NCBI RefSeq assembly: GCF_000168975.1
Contig: NZ_AAUW01000006.1
Location: forward strand, 1-64,000
DNA from: Roseibium aggregatum IAM 12614
GTDB lineage: Bacteria > Pseudomonadota > Alphaproteobacteria > Rhizobiales > Stappiaceae
DNA: 64,000 nucleotides
Direction of reading: 5' to 3'
The number at the start of each line of letters is the position of its first letter. Positions within the stretch are counted from its first letter, which is position 1. Below the pieces are notes generated by a model, which did no database searches, was not told the origin of the DNA, and saw only the letters and a program-made list of their open reading frames with translations. Position numbers and translations under genes: made by a program. Below are positions 15,963 to 25,117 of this stretch, in pieces.

Positions 15963-17333
15963 ATGAGCATTCTTGTTTCCAAACTGCGCCAGTCCACAGC
16001 GGCTGCCGTCCTGGCACTCACAACCGCGGCTTTTGCCGGAGACGCTCTGGCCAAAGACCTCACCATCACCGTCTGGGCTGGTGGTTCCAACGACAGCGAC
16101 GTCTACCGTCTCGATGCTATCGAGATGGCGGCCGACATCCTGTCCCGCGAATATGCGATCCGCGGCGAAGAGCTGAACATCAGCGTTGAAAAGAAACGCG
16201 ACTTTGCCGGCTGGGACGAATTCAGGCAGGCCGTGACCCTGGCCGCCGAAGCAGGCAGCGCCCCGAACATCGTCGTGACCAGCCACCTGGACATCGCGCC
16301 CTGGAGCCAGTCGGGCCTGATCGTTCCGGTCGAGGATTATGTCGACATGGACACCTGGCCGATCAACAACATCTACGAAAACCTGCTCGATATCACGACC
16401 TATAACGGCGTCGTTTATGGTCTGCCTCAGGATGCGGAAAGCCGTCCGTTCTTCTTCTGGCGCGATACCATGAAGAAGATCGGCTACACCGACGAAGAGA
16501 TCGACGCGCTCCCGGCAAAGGTGGAAGCTGGCGAATACACACTCCAGAACGTGCTGGAAGATGCCAAGAAAGCCGTCGACATGGAAATCGTCGAGGAAGG
16601 TTACGGCTTCTATCCGCGCGTTTCGAACGGTCCGGACTATGCCCAGTTCTACCAGTCGTTCGGCGGTGAGCTGATGGACAAGGAAACCGGTAAGCTGGTT
16701 CTGGACAAGCAGGCGATGACCGATTTCTACCAGTTCTTCGTGGACGCGGTGGAAGCAAAGGTGACCCGTAAGAACCACATCGGCACCGAGTGGGACCAGT
16801 GGTACGCGGAAGTGGCGTCCGGCAAGGCGGCCCTGTGGCACGGCGGCACCTGGCACTATGCCCGCTACACCGGCAAGGAAGGTCTGGACGATTTCTTCGG
16901 CAACATCCAGTTCACGCTCATCCCGGCAGGCAATGAAAACGGCCAGGCCAACACCATCACGCACCCGCTGGCCTACCTGCTCACCAAGCAGGACAACGAA
17001 GACGATATCGAGATCGCCGCACAGCTGATCAAGATTGCGTCCGAACCGCGCATCAACACGCTGCATGCCATCAAGTCTGCACACCTGGGCATTGCCAGGG
17101 AGCAGTCCAACATCGAGCTTTACGCCAACGACCGTTGGGCAGCCGAAGCAACCCGTCGCCTGCTGCCGTATGCCAATTCCCAGCCGAACAACCCGAACTA
17201 CGGCAAGTTCTCCGAGATCATGTTCAAGGGTCTGGAAACGGCCTGGACCGGCACGAAATCTCCGGCTGACGCGGTTGCCGAAGTGGAAGCGGAAATGACG
17301 GCTGTGCTCGGTGACGACCTGATCGTCCGCTAA
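15963..17333 (+). CDS. ABC transporter periplasmic solute-binding protein
   Basis: A 456-residue family 1 (carbohydrate-type) solute-binding protein. It has an N-terminal Sec signal peptide (helix AAAVLALTTAAFAGDALA, cleavage after ALA) and the opening DLTITVWAGGSNDSD that starts the first lobe. Other visible elements are NIVVTSHLDIAPWSQSG, YNGVVYGLPQDAESRPFFF and WHGGTWHYARYTGKEG. It captures the substrate in the periplasm for the following permeases. Substrate is unknown, but the downstream GDPD enzyme suggests glycerophosphodiesters, glycerol phosphates or sugar derivatives. A LacI-type operator lies upstream and a GC-rich hairpin follows, which would favour high expression of this subunit. 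Confidence 0.9.
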   Translation: MSILVSKLRQSTAAAVLALTTAAFAGDALAKDLTITVWAGGSNDSDVYRLDAIEMAADILSREYAIRGEELNISVEKKRDFAGWDEFRQAVTLAAEAGSAPNIVVTSHLDIAPWSQSGLIVPVEDYVDMDTWPINNIYENLLDITTYNGVVYGLPQDAESRPFFFWRDTMKKIGYTDEEIDALPAKVEAGEYTLQNVLEDAKKAVDMEIVEEGYGFYPRVSNGPDYAQFYQSFGGELMDKETGKLVLDKQAMTDFYQFFVDAVEAKVTRKNHIGTEWDQWYAEVASGKAALWHGGTWHYARYTGKEGLDDFFGNIQFTLIPAGNENGQANTITHPLAYLLTKQDNEDDIEIAAQLIKIASEPRINTLHAIKSAHLGIAREQSNIELYANDRWAAEATRRLLPYANSQPNNPNYGKFSEIMFKGLETAWTGTKSPADAVAEVEAEMTAVLGDDLIVR

Positions 17334-17356
17334 GCCATCCATCCTCCATCTGCCTT

Positions 17357-17378
17357 GCCGGGCGGTTCGCTGCCCGGC
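17357..17378 (+). other. Intercistronic hairpin after the binding-protein gene
   Basis: GCCGGGC and GCCCGGC pair around an 8-base loop without a T-run, between the binding-protein and first permease genes. Such hairpins commonly stabilise the upstream message and dampen downstream expression in ABC operons. Confidence 0.65.
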
Positions 17379-17398
17379 TCACCCTTCATGAGGATAAG

Positions 17399-18706
17399 AT
17401 GAGACGCGCGCACCTGCTCGGGCTGGGGTTCATGACCCCTGCGCTCTTCATCATTGTGTTTCTGTTCCTGGCGCCGGTGGTGCTGACAATGATGTTCTCC
17501 TTCACCAACATGAGTTCCGGAACCGGCATTTCCTCCGGTGGCGCCTACGAGGTGACGGAACGCACGATCCGATTGCTCAAGGATCAGGGCTTTCCGGAGA
17601 CGACGGCCGACCGTCTGGCCGAGGATACCTACAAGATCGACGCTGCCGGTCTCGCGGCTGTCCAGGCCGACTTCGGCAAGGCCTTCGCGCAGGAGATCGA
17701 GGCTGAATTGTCCGGCAAGAGTTTCGCCGGCCGGCGTGACCTGGAGCGTGAGCTGAAGCGGCTGAAGGAACGCCCTCGCTCGACACGGGATCTGAAAAAA
17801 GCGGCCGACCTCTTCAAGCGCTCGATCCTCAACACGCGGTTTGAAACCGAACAAGCCTTTCTGACGTCCGTGGACGAACTGGATCTCGGCCTTGGGGAAA
17901 CCGAAACGGCGGAGCTGACCAGGACCGCCTATACCGGCTGGGTCTGGACGACGGAAAACTATCGTCTGATCGCCTCGCTGCCGTCAACCCTGCGGGCCGC
18001 CGGCAACACGTTGATCTATGTGTCCTTCACCCTGGCGTTCAGCATCGGGTTCGGCCTGTTCCTGGCCGTCACCACTTTCTATCTGCCGTCCGGCGTTGCA
18101 ACCACCTTTCGCACGATCTGGTTTCTGCCGCGCATCCTGCCGCCGGTCATCTACGTGATGATGTGGAAATGGATGGCCTGGGATACCGGGTTCCTGTCCA
18201 GCTTTCTGGCCCATTTCGGCGTGCCCCCGCGAAACTGGATGCTGCATTCCGACATCAATGCCTGGGTGGTCGTGGTGCTCATCAACGGGTTCGTCGGCGC
18301 TTCGCTCGGCATGATCCTGTTCTCCAGCGCGATCAAGGCAATCCCGGAAACCATGCTTCATGCCAGTGAGGTGGATGGAGCCAACCGTCTCCAGCAGATC
18401 CGCTACATCATCATGCCGCAACTCAGATGGCCGATCCTGTTCACCACCGCCTATCAGACTCTCTCGCTGCTGACGTCCTTCGATTACATCTACCTGTCAA
18501 CGGATGGCGGGCCGGGCAAGGCCACCGAGGTGTGGGCGCTCTACACTTTCCACACCGCGCTGAACAACTACGGCGGCGTCTTGCAATACGGCCTCGGGGC
18601 CGCGTTGGCGATGGTCCTGGTGGTCATCGGCATTGCCGCAGCGCTGATCTATCTGCGCCTCTTCAATTTCAACGACCTCGTGGCCAAGCCGCGTATCGAG
18701 CAATAG
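17399..18706 (+). CDS. ABC transporter permease (MalF type) with long first periplasmic loop
   Basis: A 435-residue inner-membrane permease. TM1 is FMTPALFIIVFLFLAPVVLTMMFSF. About 150 residues of soluble, charged, helical sequence (residues 40-190, including RDLERELKRLKERPR) then precede the remaining five TM helices. The cytoplasmic coupling EAA loop is present late (HASEVDGANRLQQIRYIIMP), where it docks with the ATPase. The loop makes it longer than the usual 290-310 residues; MalF also has a large periplasmic insert, but between TM3 and TM4. A GAGGATAAG ribosome site precedes the ATG. It pairs with the next permease. Confidence 0.9.
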   Translation: MRRAHLLGLGFMTPALFIIVFLFLAPVVLTMMFSFTNMSSGTGISSGGAYEVTERTIRLLKDQGFPETTADRLAEDTYKIDAAGLAAVQADFGKAFAQEIEAELSGKSFAGRRDLERELKRLKERPRSTRDLKKAADLFKRSILNTRFETEQAFLTSVDELDLGLGETETAELTRTAYTGWVWTTENYRLIASLPSTLRAAGNTLIYVSFTLAFSIGFGLFLAVTTFYLPSGVATTFRTIWFLPRILPPVIYVMMWKWMAWDTGFLSSFLAHFGVPPRNWMLHSDINAWVVVVLINGFVGASLGMILFSSAIKAIPETMLHASEVDGANRLQQIRYIIMPQLRWPILFTTAYQTLSLLTSFDYIYLSTDGGPGKATEVWALYTFHTALNNYGGVLQYGLGAALAMVLVVIGIAAALIYLRLFNFNDLVAKPRIEQ

Positions 18707-18719
18707 GGGAGAGATGGAG

Positions 18720-19547
18720 ATGAGACCCAACTTCCGTATTTGGCCGATCCTGGTGCTGCTCAGCATCCTGTCGCTGCCGCTGGTGCTGATGTACTTCTAC
18801 CTGGTGGTGGACACAGTCACCGATACCACGGCAGGCTCGCTCCTGCCGGACAGGTTTACCCTCGAACACTGGAAATTCCTGTTCGAAAAGCCGGAAACCG
18901 GCCGCGCAAGCATCTGGCCGGTCACGGCCAACACCTTCCTCTTTGCCAGCTCCACCAGCCTGATCGTCGTGATGATATCGCTGACCGCAGGCTACGCCCT
19001 GTCCAGGTTGAACATGCCGTTCCGCAAGTTCTTCCTTGGTGGCATTCTGACCCTGCACGCCTTTCCGACGGTCACCCTCATCATCGCCATCTTCCTGATG
19101 CTGCAGATGAGCGGGCTCTACAACACGCTGATCGGCGTGATCCTGGTGAAGACAGCCCTGGAGCTGCCGCTCGGCATCTGGATCATGAAAGGGTTTTACG
19201 ACACCGTGCCCTGGGAGATCGAGATGGCGGGGATCACCGATGGCGCCAGCCGCTTCACCGTGTGGTGGAAACTGGTCCTGCCGCAGGTTCAACCCGGTAT
19301 CGCGGCTCTGGCGCTGTTCTCGTTCCTGGAAGCCTGGAAGGAGTTCATCCTGCCTCAGGTTCTGGCCCCCAGCGGGGCGTCGCAGGTTCTGGCAACCTAT
19401 CTTCAGAACACCATCATGGACGACCGCAAGCCGGACTTTAACCTCTTCAAGTCCATCGGGCTGTTCTACGCCCTGCCGGTCATTCTGATCTACGTGGTTT
19501 TCAACCGCAAACTCATGAACATCTATGGCGGAGGCACGAAAGGCTGA
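18720..19547 (+). CDS. ABC transporter permease (MalG type)
   Basis: A permease of about 275 residues with six predicted membrane helices, from ILVLLSILSLPLVLMYFYL to VILIYVVFNRKLM. The EAA coupling loop reads EIEMAGITDGASRFTVWWKL, and GLYNTLIGVILVKTALELP is typical of MalG-family proteins. The ATG at 18720 is preferred over 18714 because it sits at better spacing behind GGGGAG. It ends one base into the ATPase start. With the preceding gene it forms the membrane channel. Confidence 0.92.
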   Translation: MRPNFRIWPILVLLSILSLPLVLMYFYLVVDTVTDTTAGSLLPDRFTLEHWKFLFEKPETGRASIWPVTANTFLFASSTSLIVVMISLTAGYALSRLNMPFRKFFLGGILTLHAFPTVTLIIAIFLMLQMSGLYNTLIGVILVKTALELPLGIWIMKGFYDTVPWEIEMAGITDGASRFTVWWKLVLPQVQPGIAALALFSFLEAWKEFILPQVLAPSGASQVLATYLQNTIMDDRKPDFNLFKSIGLFYALPVILIYVVFNRKLMNIYGGGTKG

Positions 19548-20605
19548 TGCGTATCGCACTTGAAAATTTCACCAAGACGTTTGGTGAAACCACCGTCATC
19601 GACAACATGTCCCTGACGATCGACAGCGGCGAGATGCTGGCCCTGCTCGGGCCGTCCGGCTGCGGCAAATCCACGACGCTGTTCGCTGTCTGCGGCATTC
19701 ACCGCATGGATGGCGGCCGGCTTCTGTTCGGCGAGCGGGACGTCACGACACTCCCCTCGCAGCAGCGCAATGTCGGCGTCGTTTTCCAGAACTACGCGCT
19801 TTATCCGCATATGACTGTTCATGAGAACATCGCCTTCCCACTGAAAGTGCGCCGGGAAAACAGGGCGGATATCGCCCGCAAGGTCGAGAAAATCGCAGGC
19901 CTTGTCCAGATCGGCGAGTTGATGGCACGCCGGCCCGCGCAATTGTCCGGCGGACAGCAGCAGCGTGTCGCGCTGGCACGGGCGCTGGTGCGAGAACCGG
20001 ACATCCTGCTGCTTGATGAGCCGCTGGCCAACCTGGACGCGAAACTGCGTCTGGAAATGCGCTCGGAAATCCGCCGCATCCAGCAGGAAACCGGCATCAC
20101 CGCGGTGCTTGTCACTCACGATCAGGTGGAAGCCATGTCCATGTGCGACCGCATTGCGATCATGAACAGGGGCGAGATCGTGCAACTGTCCAGCCCGTCC
20201 GAAATGTATGACAACCCGTCATCGGATTTCGTCGCGGGCTTTCTCGGCAATCCGCCGATCGCGTTTCTGGACGGGACAACGGAAGAGGGTGGTTTCCGCC
20301 TGGCAAATTCCAGAGTTACCCTGCCGATCCCGTCCAATCTCGCCATCGCCGGTTCAGGCGTGCCGATGCGCCTTGGTGTCCGTCCGGAGTTCTTCCAGCC
20401 GGGTAATCCGCTGAAGGTGACCGGCAAGGTCAGCTTCGTCGAGATCCAGGGCCGGGAAGAACTTTACGACGTCACTCTGGAGAACGGCGCCGTGCTGCGC
20501 TCGATCCAGCCGCATGGCGGCAATCACAAGCTGGGTGACGAAGTGACCTGGGGCATCGCGCAAGACCGCATCCTTGCCTTCGGTCCGGACGGAAGCAGGC
20601 TCTGA
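19547..20605 (+). CDS. ABC transporter ATP-binding protein (UgpC/MalK type)
   Basis: A 352-residue ATPase with all motifs intact: Walker A GPSGCGKSTT, Q-loop VVFQNYALYPHM, signature LSGGQQQRVALARAL, Walker B ILLLDEPLANLD and switch His in VLVTHDQVEA. Residues after 235 form the TOBE/OB regulatory domain of the MalK/UgpC group (RLGVRPEFF). It energises the two preceding permeases. The stop overlaps the start of the phosphodiesterase gene by one base, so uptake and catabolism are translationally coupled. Confidence 0.95.
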   Translation: MRIALENFTKTFGETTVIDNMSLTIDSGEMLALLGPSGCGKSTTLFAVCGIHRMDGGRLLFGERDVTTLPSQQRNVGVVFQNYALYPHMTVHENIAFPLKVRRENRADIARKVEKIAGLVQIGELMARRPAQLSGGQQQRVALARALVREPDILLLDEPLANLDAKLRLEMRSEIRRIQQETGITAVLVTHDQVEAMSMCDRIAIMNRGEIVQLSSPSEMYDNPSSDFVAGFLGNPPIAFLDGTTEEGGFRLANSRVTLPIPSNLAIAGSGVPMRLGVRPEFFQPGNPLKVTGKVSFVEIQGREELYDVTLENGAVLRSIQPHGGNHKLGDEVTWGIAQDRILAFGPDGSRL

Positions 20606-22086
20606 TGGAACCGGTCCCGCAAACCTTCCGGCCCGGCCGGGCCTGGCTCAGCGAGCCGCGCTGCTTTCCGCTTTCCATCGCCCATCGCGGCGCGAGCGCC
20701 TATGCCTTCGACAACACGTTGCGGGCCTATGAAATTGCCCATGAGCTTGGTGCCGATATGTGGGAGGTCGATGTCCGGCTGACCGCTGACCGGGTCCCGG
20801 TTGCCTTTCACGATGAAGATCTGAAAGCGGTCTGCGGCCTTGACCTCAAGGTGGCGGATCTGACGGCTGCCCGGCTGCAGGCCCTGACGGCCGAAGTCGG
20901 ACGCGAGGCGCCCCTGTTCTCGCAGATCGCAGCCCTTGCGGCCCGTCTGGGCGCCGGCATTTATCTGGATGCCAAGGAAGGCGAGGCGGCCTCGCTGGCG
21001 ATCGCGGATCTTCTGGCACAGCGGATCGAGCGGGTTATCGTCGGCGCAAATACACCGGACTATGCAGCGGCACTGATCGCAAACGGCTGTCCCTATCCCG
21101 TCTCCATTCTGGTCGGCCTTGGCAAGGATCCCTTTCCGATTGCCGACCGGTGCGGAGCGGAAATCATTCACCCCTGCTGGGAGCGGGCAGCCCAAAGGCC
21201 GGACCACTTGCTGGATGAAGCCTTCTTTGCCAAGGCAAAGGACCGTGGCTTGCCGGTCGTGACCTGGCATGAGGAGCGTGCCGATGTCATCGAAGCGCTT
21301 GTGAAGATCCCGATCCTCGGCATCTGCTCCGATCAGCCGGAAATGGTGGCAAGGTTCGCCCGCTCCGCAGTCCCGGGGCCGGAGATCGTCTGTCATCGCG
21401 GGGCCTGCAAGATCGCGCCTGAAAACACGCTGGCGTCAGCAAAGGCAGCCTGGGCAGCCGGGTTTGCTAACGTTGAGATCGACGTTCAGCAAACGGCGGA
21501 CGGGCAACTCGTGGTCCATCACGATGCCACGCTTGACCGCACCACGGACGGCTCCGGCGCGATTGAGGAAAAGACAGGCGCTGAGCTGGCGTTGCTGGAC
21601 GCGGGGGGCAAGTTTGCTCCGTTTTTCAAAGGCGAAGGCCTTCCGTCCCTTGGTGCGGTTCTCGAAACGGCCTTGCAGATGGGTGGCAAGCTCTATGTCG
21701 AGCTGAAGGAGGCTGATCCGCATCACACGGTGACCAGTGTTCTGGAAACGCTGGCGACGGAAGAGGTCTTTTTCTGGGCGCAGGATCCCGCGAGGCTTCG
21801 GACCATCGAGGAGGCCTTTCCGCAGGCGCGGCTGATGGCGCGGGCGGAGGATTTCGATAGTCTTGAAACCTGCCTGTCATCGCTCCAGGCAGGCATCATC
21901 GAATTCAATGCGTTGAATGCCAGCCTTGCGGCCTTTGAGGTGGTCAGGGCTGCCGGGCGCAGGCCGATGATCGCTTACATGGGCAAGGACGTCACCGAGA
22001 TCGAGCGCCTGCTGGCCTTGAAGCCGGATCTCTTCAACGTGAATGAGCCCTTTCTCGTCGCCCGGATGCTCGGTAAAAGCGTATAA
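20605..22086 (+). CDS. Tandem two-domain glycerophosphodiester phosphodiesterase
   Basis: A 493-residue cytosolic protein with two GDPD domains. Domain 1 (about 20-250) has IAHRGASAYAFDNT, WEVDVRLTADRVPVAFHDED. Domain 2 (about 258-490) has VCHRGACKIAPENT, VEIDVQQTADGQLVVHHDA and YVELKEADPH. Both keep the HRG His, the E-x-D metal pair and the second catalytic His; domain 1 has Asp where the usual PENT Glu stands. GDPDs hydrolyse glycerophosphodiesters to glycerol-3-phosphate and an alcohol, but some relatives act on other phosphodiesters. There is no signal peptide, so the substrate is imported by the coupled ABC transporter. Single-domain enzymes are about 250 residues, so this is a fusion or duplication. 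Confidence 0.9.
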   Translation: MEPVPQTFRPGRAWLSEPRCFPLSIAHRGASAYAFDNTLRAYEIAHELGADMWEVDVRLTADRVPVAFHDEDLKAVCGLDLKVADLTAARLQALTAEVGREAPLFSQIAALAARLGAGIYLDAKEGEAASLAIADLLAQRIERVIVGANTPDYAAALIANGCPYPVSILVGLGKDPFPIADRCGAEIIHPCWERAAQRPDHLLDEAFFAKAKDRGLPVVTWHEERADVIEALVKIPILGICSDQPEMVARFARSAVPGPEIVCHRGACKIAPENTLASAKAAWAAGFANVEIDVQQTADGQLVVHHDATLDRTTDGSGAIEEKTGAELALLDAGGKFAPFFKGEGLPSLGAVLETALQMGGKLYVELKEADPHHTVTSVLETLATEEVFFWAQDPARLRTIEEAFPQARLMARAEDFDSLETCLSSLQAGIIEFNALNASLAAFEVVRAAGRRPMIAYMGKDVTEIERLLALKPDLFNVNEPFLVARMLGKSV

Positions 22087-22097
22087 ACGGAAGAAAC

Positions 22098-23126
22098 ATG
22101 TCGGACGCTCCAGGTTTCAAGAAAACGGTGAATTCCTTCGACGTCGCCCGCCTGGCCGGCGTGTCGCGTTCGGCTGTTTCCAGAACCTTCACGGACGGCG
22201 CGAGCGTCTCCAAGGAAACCCGGGACAAGGTCATCGCCGCGGCGCGTCAGCTCGGGTACCGGGTCAACGTGCTGGCCCGTTCGCTGCACAAGCAGAAGTC
22301 CGATCTGGTCGGCGTCGTCGCGGCCGATCTCGACAATCCGTTCCGCTCCGAACAGATAGACCTTCTGTCGAAAGGGCTGCTGGAATGCGGGTTCAGGCCG
22401 ATCCTGCTGCGGGGAGAAAAATCGACGGATGTCGCCGACCTGATCGGGTCTCTGCTGCAATACAGCGTTGCCGGTGTCATCGTCACGTCCGACACTCCGC
22501 CGGAAGAAATCTGCATCGAATGTCTGGAAAACGGCGTGCCGCTGGTGGTCGTCAACAAGCGCGACCCCGGAGCGCCGGTCGACCGGGTCGTGACCGCCTT
22601 CGAGGACGGCGGGCGGATGGCGTGTGAACACTTGATTGCCAGCGGCTGCCGCAAGCTGGCGGTGGTCACGCCGGAACGGTCATCCTTTTCCATCAATGGA
22701 CGCGCACTTGCGTTCGAACAGGCGGCCAATGACAGAGGCGTGCCGGTCCTCCGCATCGCACGGGGCGCACAGACCTACGACGGCGGACTGGTCGCCGCCG
22801 AATTCCTTCACCGGGTAAGGAACGAGGTCGACGGCGTCTTTTGCGCGGCAGATTATCTGGCGCTGGGGGTTCTGGACGGTCTGCGCCACATCCACGGATT
22901 GCGTGTGCCGCAGGATATCCAACTGGTTGGCTACGACGACATTCCCCAGGCTGCCTGGAAAGCCTACGACCTGACCACCTTTTCCCAAAGCCGTCAGGAT
23001 CTGTGCGAGGCAACACTCGACCTTTTGATGCAGCGTCTGGAAAACCCGGACCTGCCACAACAGGTCAGGGTCTGTGACGTGCATCTGGTGCAACGGACGA
23101 CCACCCTGGGGAAGGCCGAAGGCTGA
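22098..23126 (+). CDS. LacI-family transcriptional regulator
   Basis: A 342-residue repressor with the LacI helix-turn-helix FDVARLAGVSRSAVSRTFTD and hinge GYRVNVLARSLHKQKSDLVG, followed by a periplasmic-binding-protein-like sensor domain (VVAADLDNPFRSEQIDLL, VVVNKRDPGAPVDRVV, LVGYDDIPQAAWKAYDLTT). It lies 11 bases after the GDPD gene and is probably in the same operon. The perfect palindrome upstream of the binding-protein gene is its likely operator, giving autoregulation by a substrate-derived ligand. Confidence 0.93.
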   Translation: MSDAPGFKKTVNSFDVARLAGVSRSAVSRTFTDGASVSKETRDKVIAAARQLGYRVNVLARSLHKQKSDLVGVVAADLDNPFRSEQIDLLSKGLLECGFRPILLRGEKSTDVADLIGSLLQYSVAGVIVTSDTPPEEICIECLENGVPLVVVNKRDPGAPVDRVVTAFEDGGRMACEHLIASGCRKLAVVTPERSSFSINGRALAFEQAANDRGVPVLRIARGAQTYDGGLVAAEFLHRVRNEVDGVFCAADYLALGVLDGLRHIHGLRVPQDIQLVGYDDIPQAAWKAYDLTTFSQSRQDLCEATLDLLMQRLENPDLPQQVRVCDVHLVQRTTTLGKAEG

Positions 23127-23195
23127 GCGTGCCATATCCGCCCTTTCTCAAAAGCACAGTCCCGTGCCAAGCTCCGGAGAAATCAGGAGCTGCCG

Positions 23196-24026
23196 ATGAA
23201 GAGCATTCTTGCAACGATCGATGTTGAAACCGGGACGGAAACCGTTCTCTACGAGACGGAGCGCCATCTGGAAGCGCCGAACTGGACGCCGGACGGGGCG
23301 GCTCTGATCGTGAATGGCGGTGGCCGGCTCTACCGGGTTGCGCTCGACGATCCGGGGCTTCTTGAGATCGATACCGGCTTTGCCACAGCCCTCAACAATG
23401 ATCACGGTCTGTCGCCGGATGGTTCCATGCTGGTGGTCAGCGATGCGACGGAGGCCGGGGAGAGCTGCATTTACACGCTGCCCGTCACGGGCGGTGAACC
23501 ACGACGGATCACATCACGGACGCCCTCCTACTGGCACGGCTGGTCGCCGGACGGCGAGACGCTTGCCTATGTCGGCAAACGGCCGGAAACCGGGGGGACC
23601 TTTCAGGTTTTCTCGATTGGTCTCGACGGCGGTGAAGAACGGCAGATTACCCGTGAGTTCGATCATTGCGACGGGCCGGACTATACGCCCGATGGCAAGT
23701 GGATCTGGTTCAACGGCGAGCGGGCAGGCTCTGTCCAGCTCTGGCGGGTCCGGCCGGATGGCAGCTGCTTGCAGCAGATGACGAAGGACGAGCGGGTCAA
23801 CTGGTTTCCCCATCCATCTCCCGACGGCAAGTCTGTTGCCTACCTCGCCTATGAGGCAGGCACGACAGGGCATCCTGCCGAAAGGACAGTCGAGCTGCGC
23901 CTTATGCCCGCTGAAGGCGGTTCGCCGCGCATTCTGCTGTCGCTGTTCGGCGGTCAGGGAACCCTAAATGTTCCTTCCTGGGCGCCGGACAGCAGGCGTT
24001 TTGCGTATATGCGTTACGAGGTGTGA
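23196..24026 (+). CDS. TolB-like beta-propeller protein (PD40 repeats)
   Basis: A 276-residue protein built of repeated WD40-like (PD40) blades; the recurring motif is W-x-PDG or SPDG (NWTPDGAAL, LSPDGSMLVV, GWSPDGETLAYVG, YTPDGKWIWF, PSPDGKSVAYL, WAPDSRRFAYM). It has no signal peptide, so it is not the periplasmic TolB of the Tol-Pal system. Such short cytosolic propellers often accompany sugar-uptake operons. It follows the LacI gene by 69 bases on the same strand. Role unknown; substrate-binding or hydrolase-related function is possible. Confidence 0.8.
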   Translation: MKSILATIDVETGTETVLYETERHLEAPNWTPDGAALIVNGGGRLYRVALDDPGLLEIDTGFATALNNDHGLSPDGSMLVVSDATEAGESCIYTLPVTGGEPRRITSRTPSYWHGWSPDGETLAYVGKRPETGGTFQVFSIGLDGGEERQITREFDHCDGPDYTPDGKWIWFNGERAGSVQLWRVRPDGSCLQQMTKDERVNWFPHPSPDGKSVAYLAYEAGTTGHPAERTVELRLMPAEGGSPRILLSLFGGQGTLNVPSWAPDSRRFAYMRYEV

Positions 24027-24046
24027 TGGCGCGGGGTTGATAGGTG

Positions 24047-24970
24047 CTAGCGGGAGGAGGACGGCGGTACGAGCTGTGGACCGTCGGTCGAGGCAACGGT
24101 CCGAACGCCCCAGCGCAAGGTGACCGCAAGGCTGGCCAGAATGATCAGTCCGAGGCCGGCAAGCTGCAGGAAGCTGATCAGGTGGCCATAGGCAACGGCG
24201 TCCACCAGCACGGCGCTGGCTGGATAAAGAAACAAGAGCACGGCGATGACGGGTGTCGTCAGTTTCGGCAGTGCCTTGTAGAGCACGACGTAGACACCGC
24301 CGGTATGCACGAGCCCGATGACCGCAAGCCAGCCCCACTGGTCAGCGGTCAAGGTCAAAGGGCTGGCAGGATTGAAGGCTGCCAGCATCACGGTGCCGGT
24401 CGCAAATTGAACCGTGGCAAGCTGCGGCGCGGATATCCCGGTCAGTCCCTTGGCGATGATTGTCACGCCGGAATAAAGAAATGCCGCAGCCAGCGTTGAC
24501 GCGAGCCCGATGAGATAGGACCGGTCTCCTGCCAGCTCCATTCCGCTCAACCCCGTGGCGAGTGCAAGACCGGCCAGGGCAACGCCGATCCAGAGCATCG
24601 TGACCGCACGAAGCTTTTCCCGGAAAACGAATGCGCCCAGCAGCACCACGAGAAACGGCTGGATGTGGAACGTGATTGTGGCAACGGCAATGCCCGTTCG
24701 CTGAATGCCCTCGAAGAACAGCACCCAGTTGCCCGCCATCAGCATGCCGCTGGCAACAGCCATGGCCAGAATGCGCGGCGAGAGCCTGACAAGCCGCATC
24801 AGATCCCCGCGGTACTGGCAATAGAGAGCCAGGGCCAGGCCCCCGATTGCACAGCGATAGAAGGCGACGGTGACCGGATCCGCTCCGCTTTCCAGAACAC
24901 ACAGCCCGATCGTGCCAAGCAGGGTCTGTGCCGTGATGAGGCCGATCATGCCTTCCATCTGTCTGGTCAT
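24047..24970 (-). CDS. EamA/DMT-family transporter
   Basis: A 307-residue inner-membrane protein with ten hydrophobic segments arranged as two EamA repeats. Examples are GLITAQTLLGTIGLCVLESG at the start and LVHTGGVYVVLYKALPKL with VLLFLYPASAVLVDAVAYGH in the second repeat, the latter carrying the conserved Pro and Tyr of the family. It is probably a metabolite exporter. It is divergent from the LysR regulator at 25118 across about 150 bases, which likely controls it. Confidence 0.87.
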   Translation of the reverse strand: MTRQMEGMIGLITAQTLLGTIGLCVLESGADPVTVAFYRCAIGGLALALYCQYRGDLMRLVRLSPRILAMAVASGMLMAGNWVLFFEGIQRTGIAVATITFHIQPFLVVLLGAFVFREKLRAVTMLWIGVALAGLALATGLSGMELAGDRSYLIGLASTLAAAFLYSGVTIIAKGLTGISAPQLATVQFATGTVMLAAFNPASPLTLTADQWGWLAVIGLVHTGGVYVVLYKALPKLTTPVIAVLLFLYPASAVLVDAVAYGHLISFLQLAGLGLIILASLAVTLRWGVRTVASTDGPQLVPPSSSR

Positions 24971-25117
24971 GGGACGTGTCCTGACTGGCAGCGCTCAGCC
25001 GCTGCAAATTGATGCAACATCGGCGTGGGTCCGCCGTCTGGTGGTAAAGTGCGGCCCCTTTTATTGTTTGGTCAAACGATATAATCTGAAGATACTTTTT
25101 GAAAATATTGAAGAATT

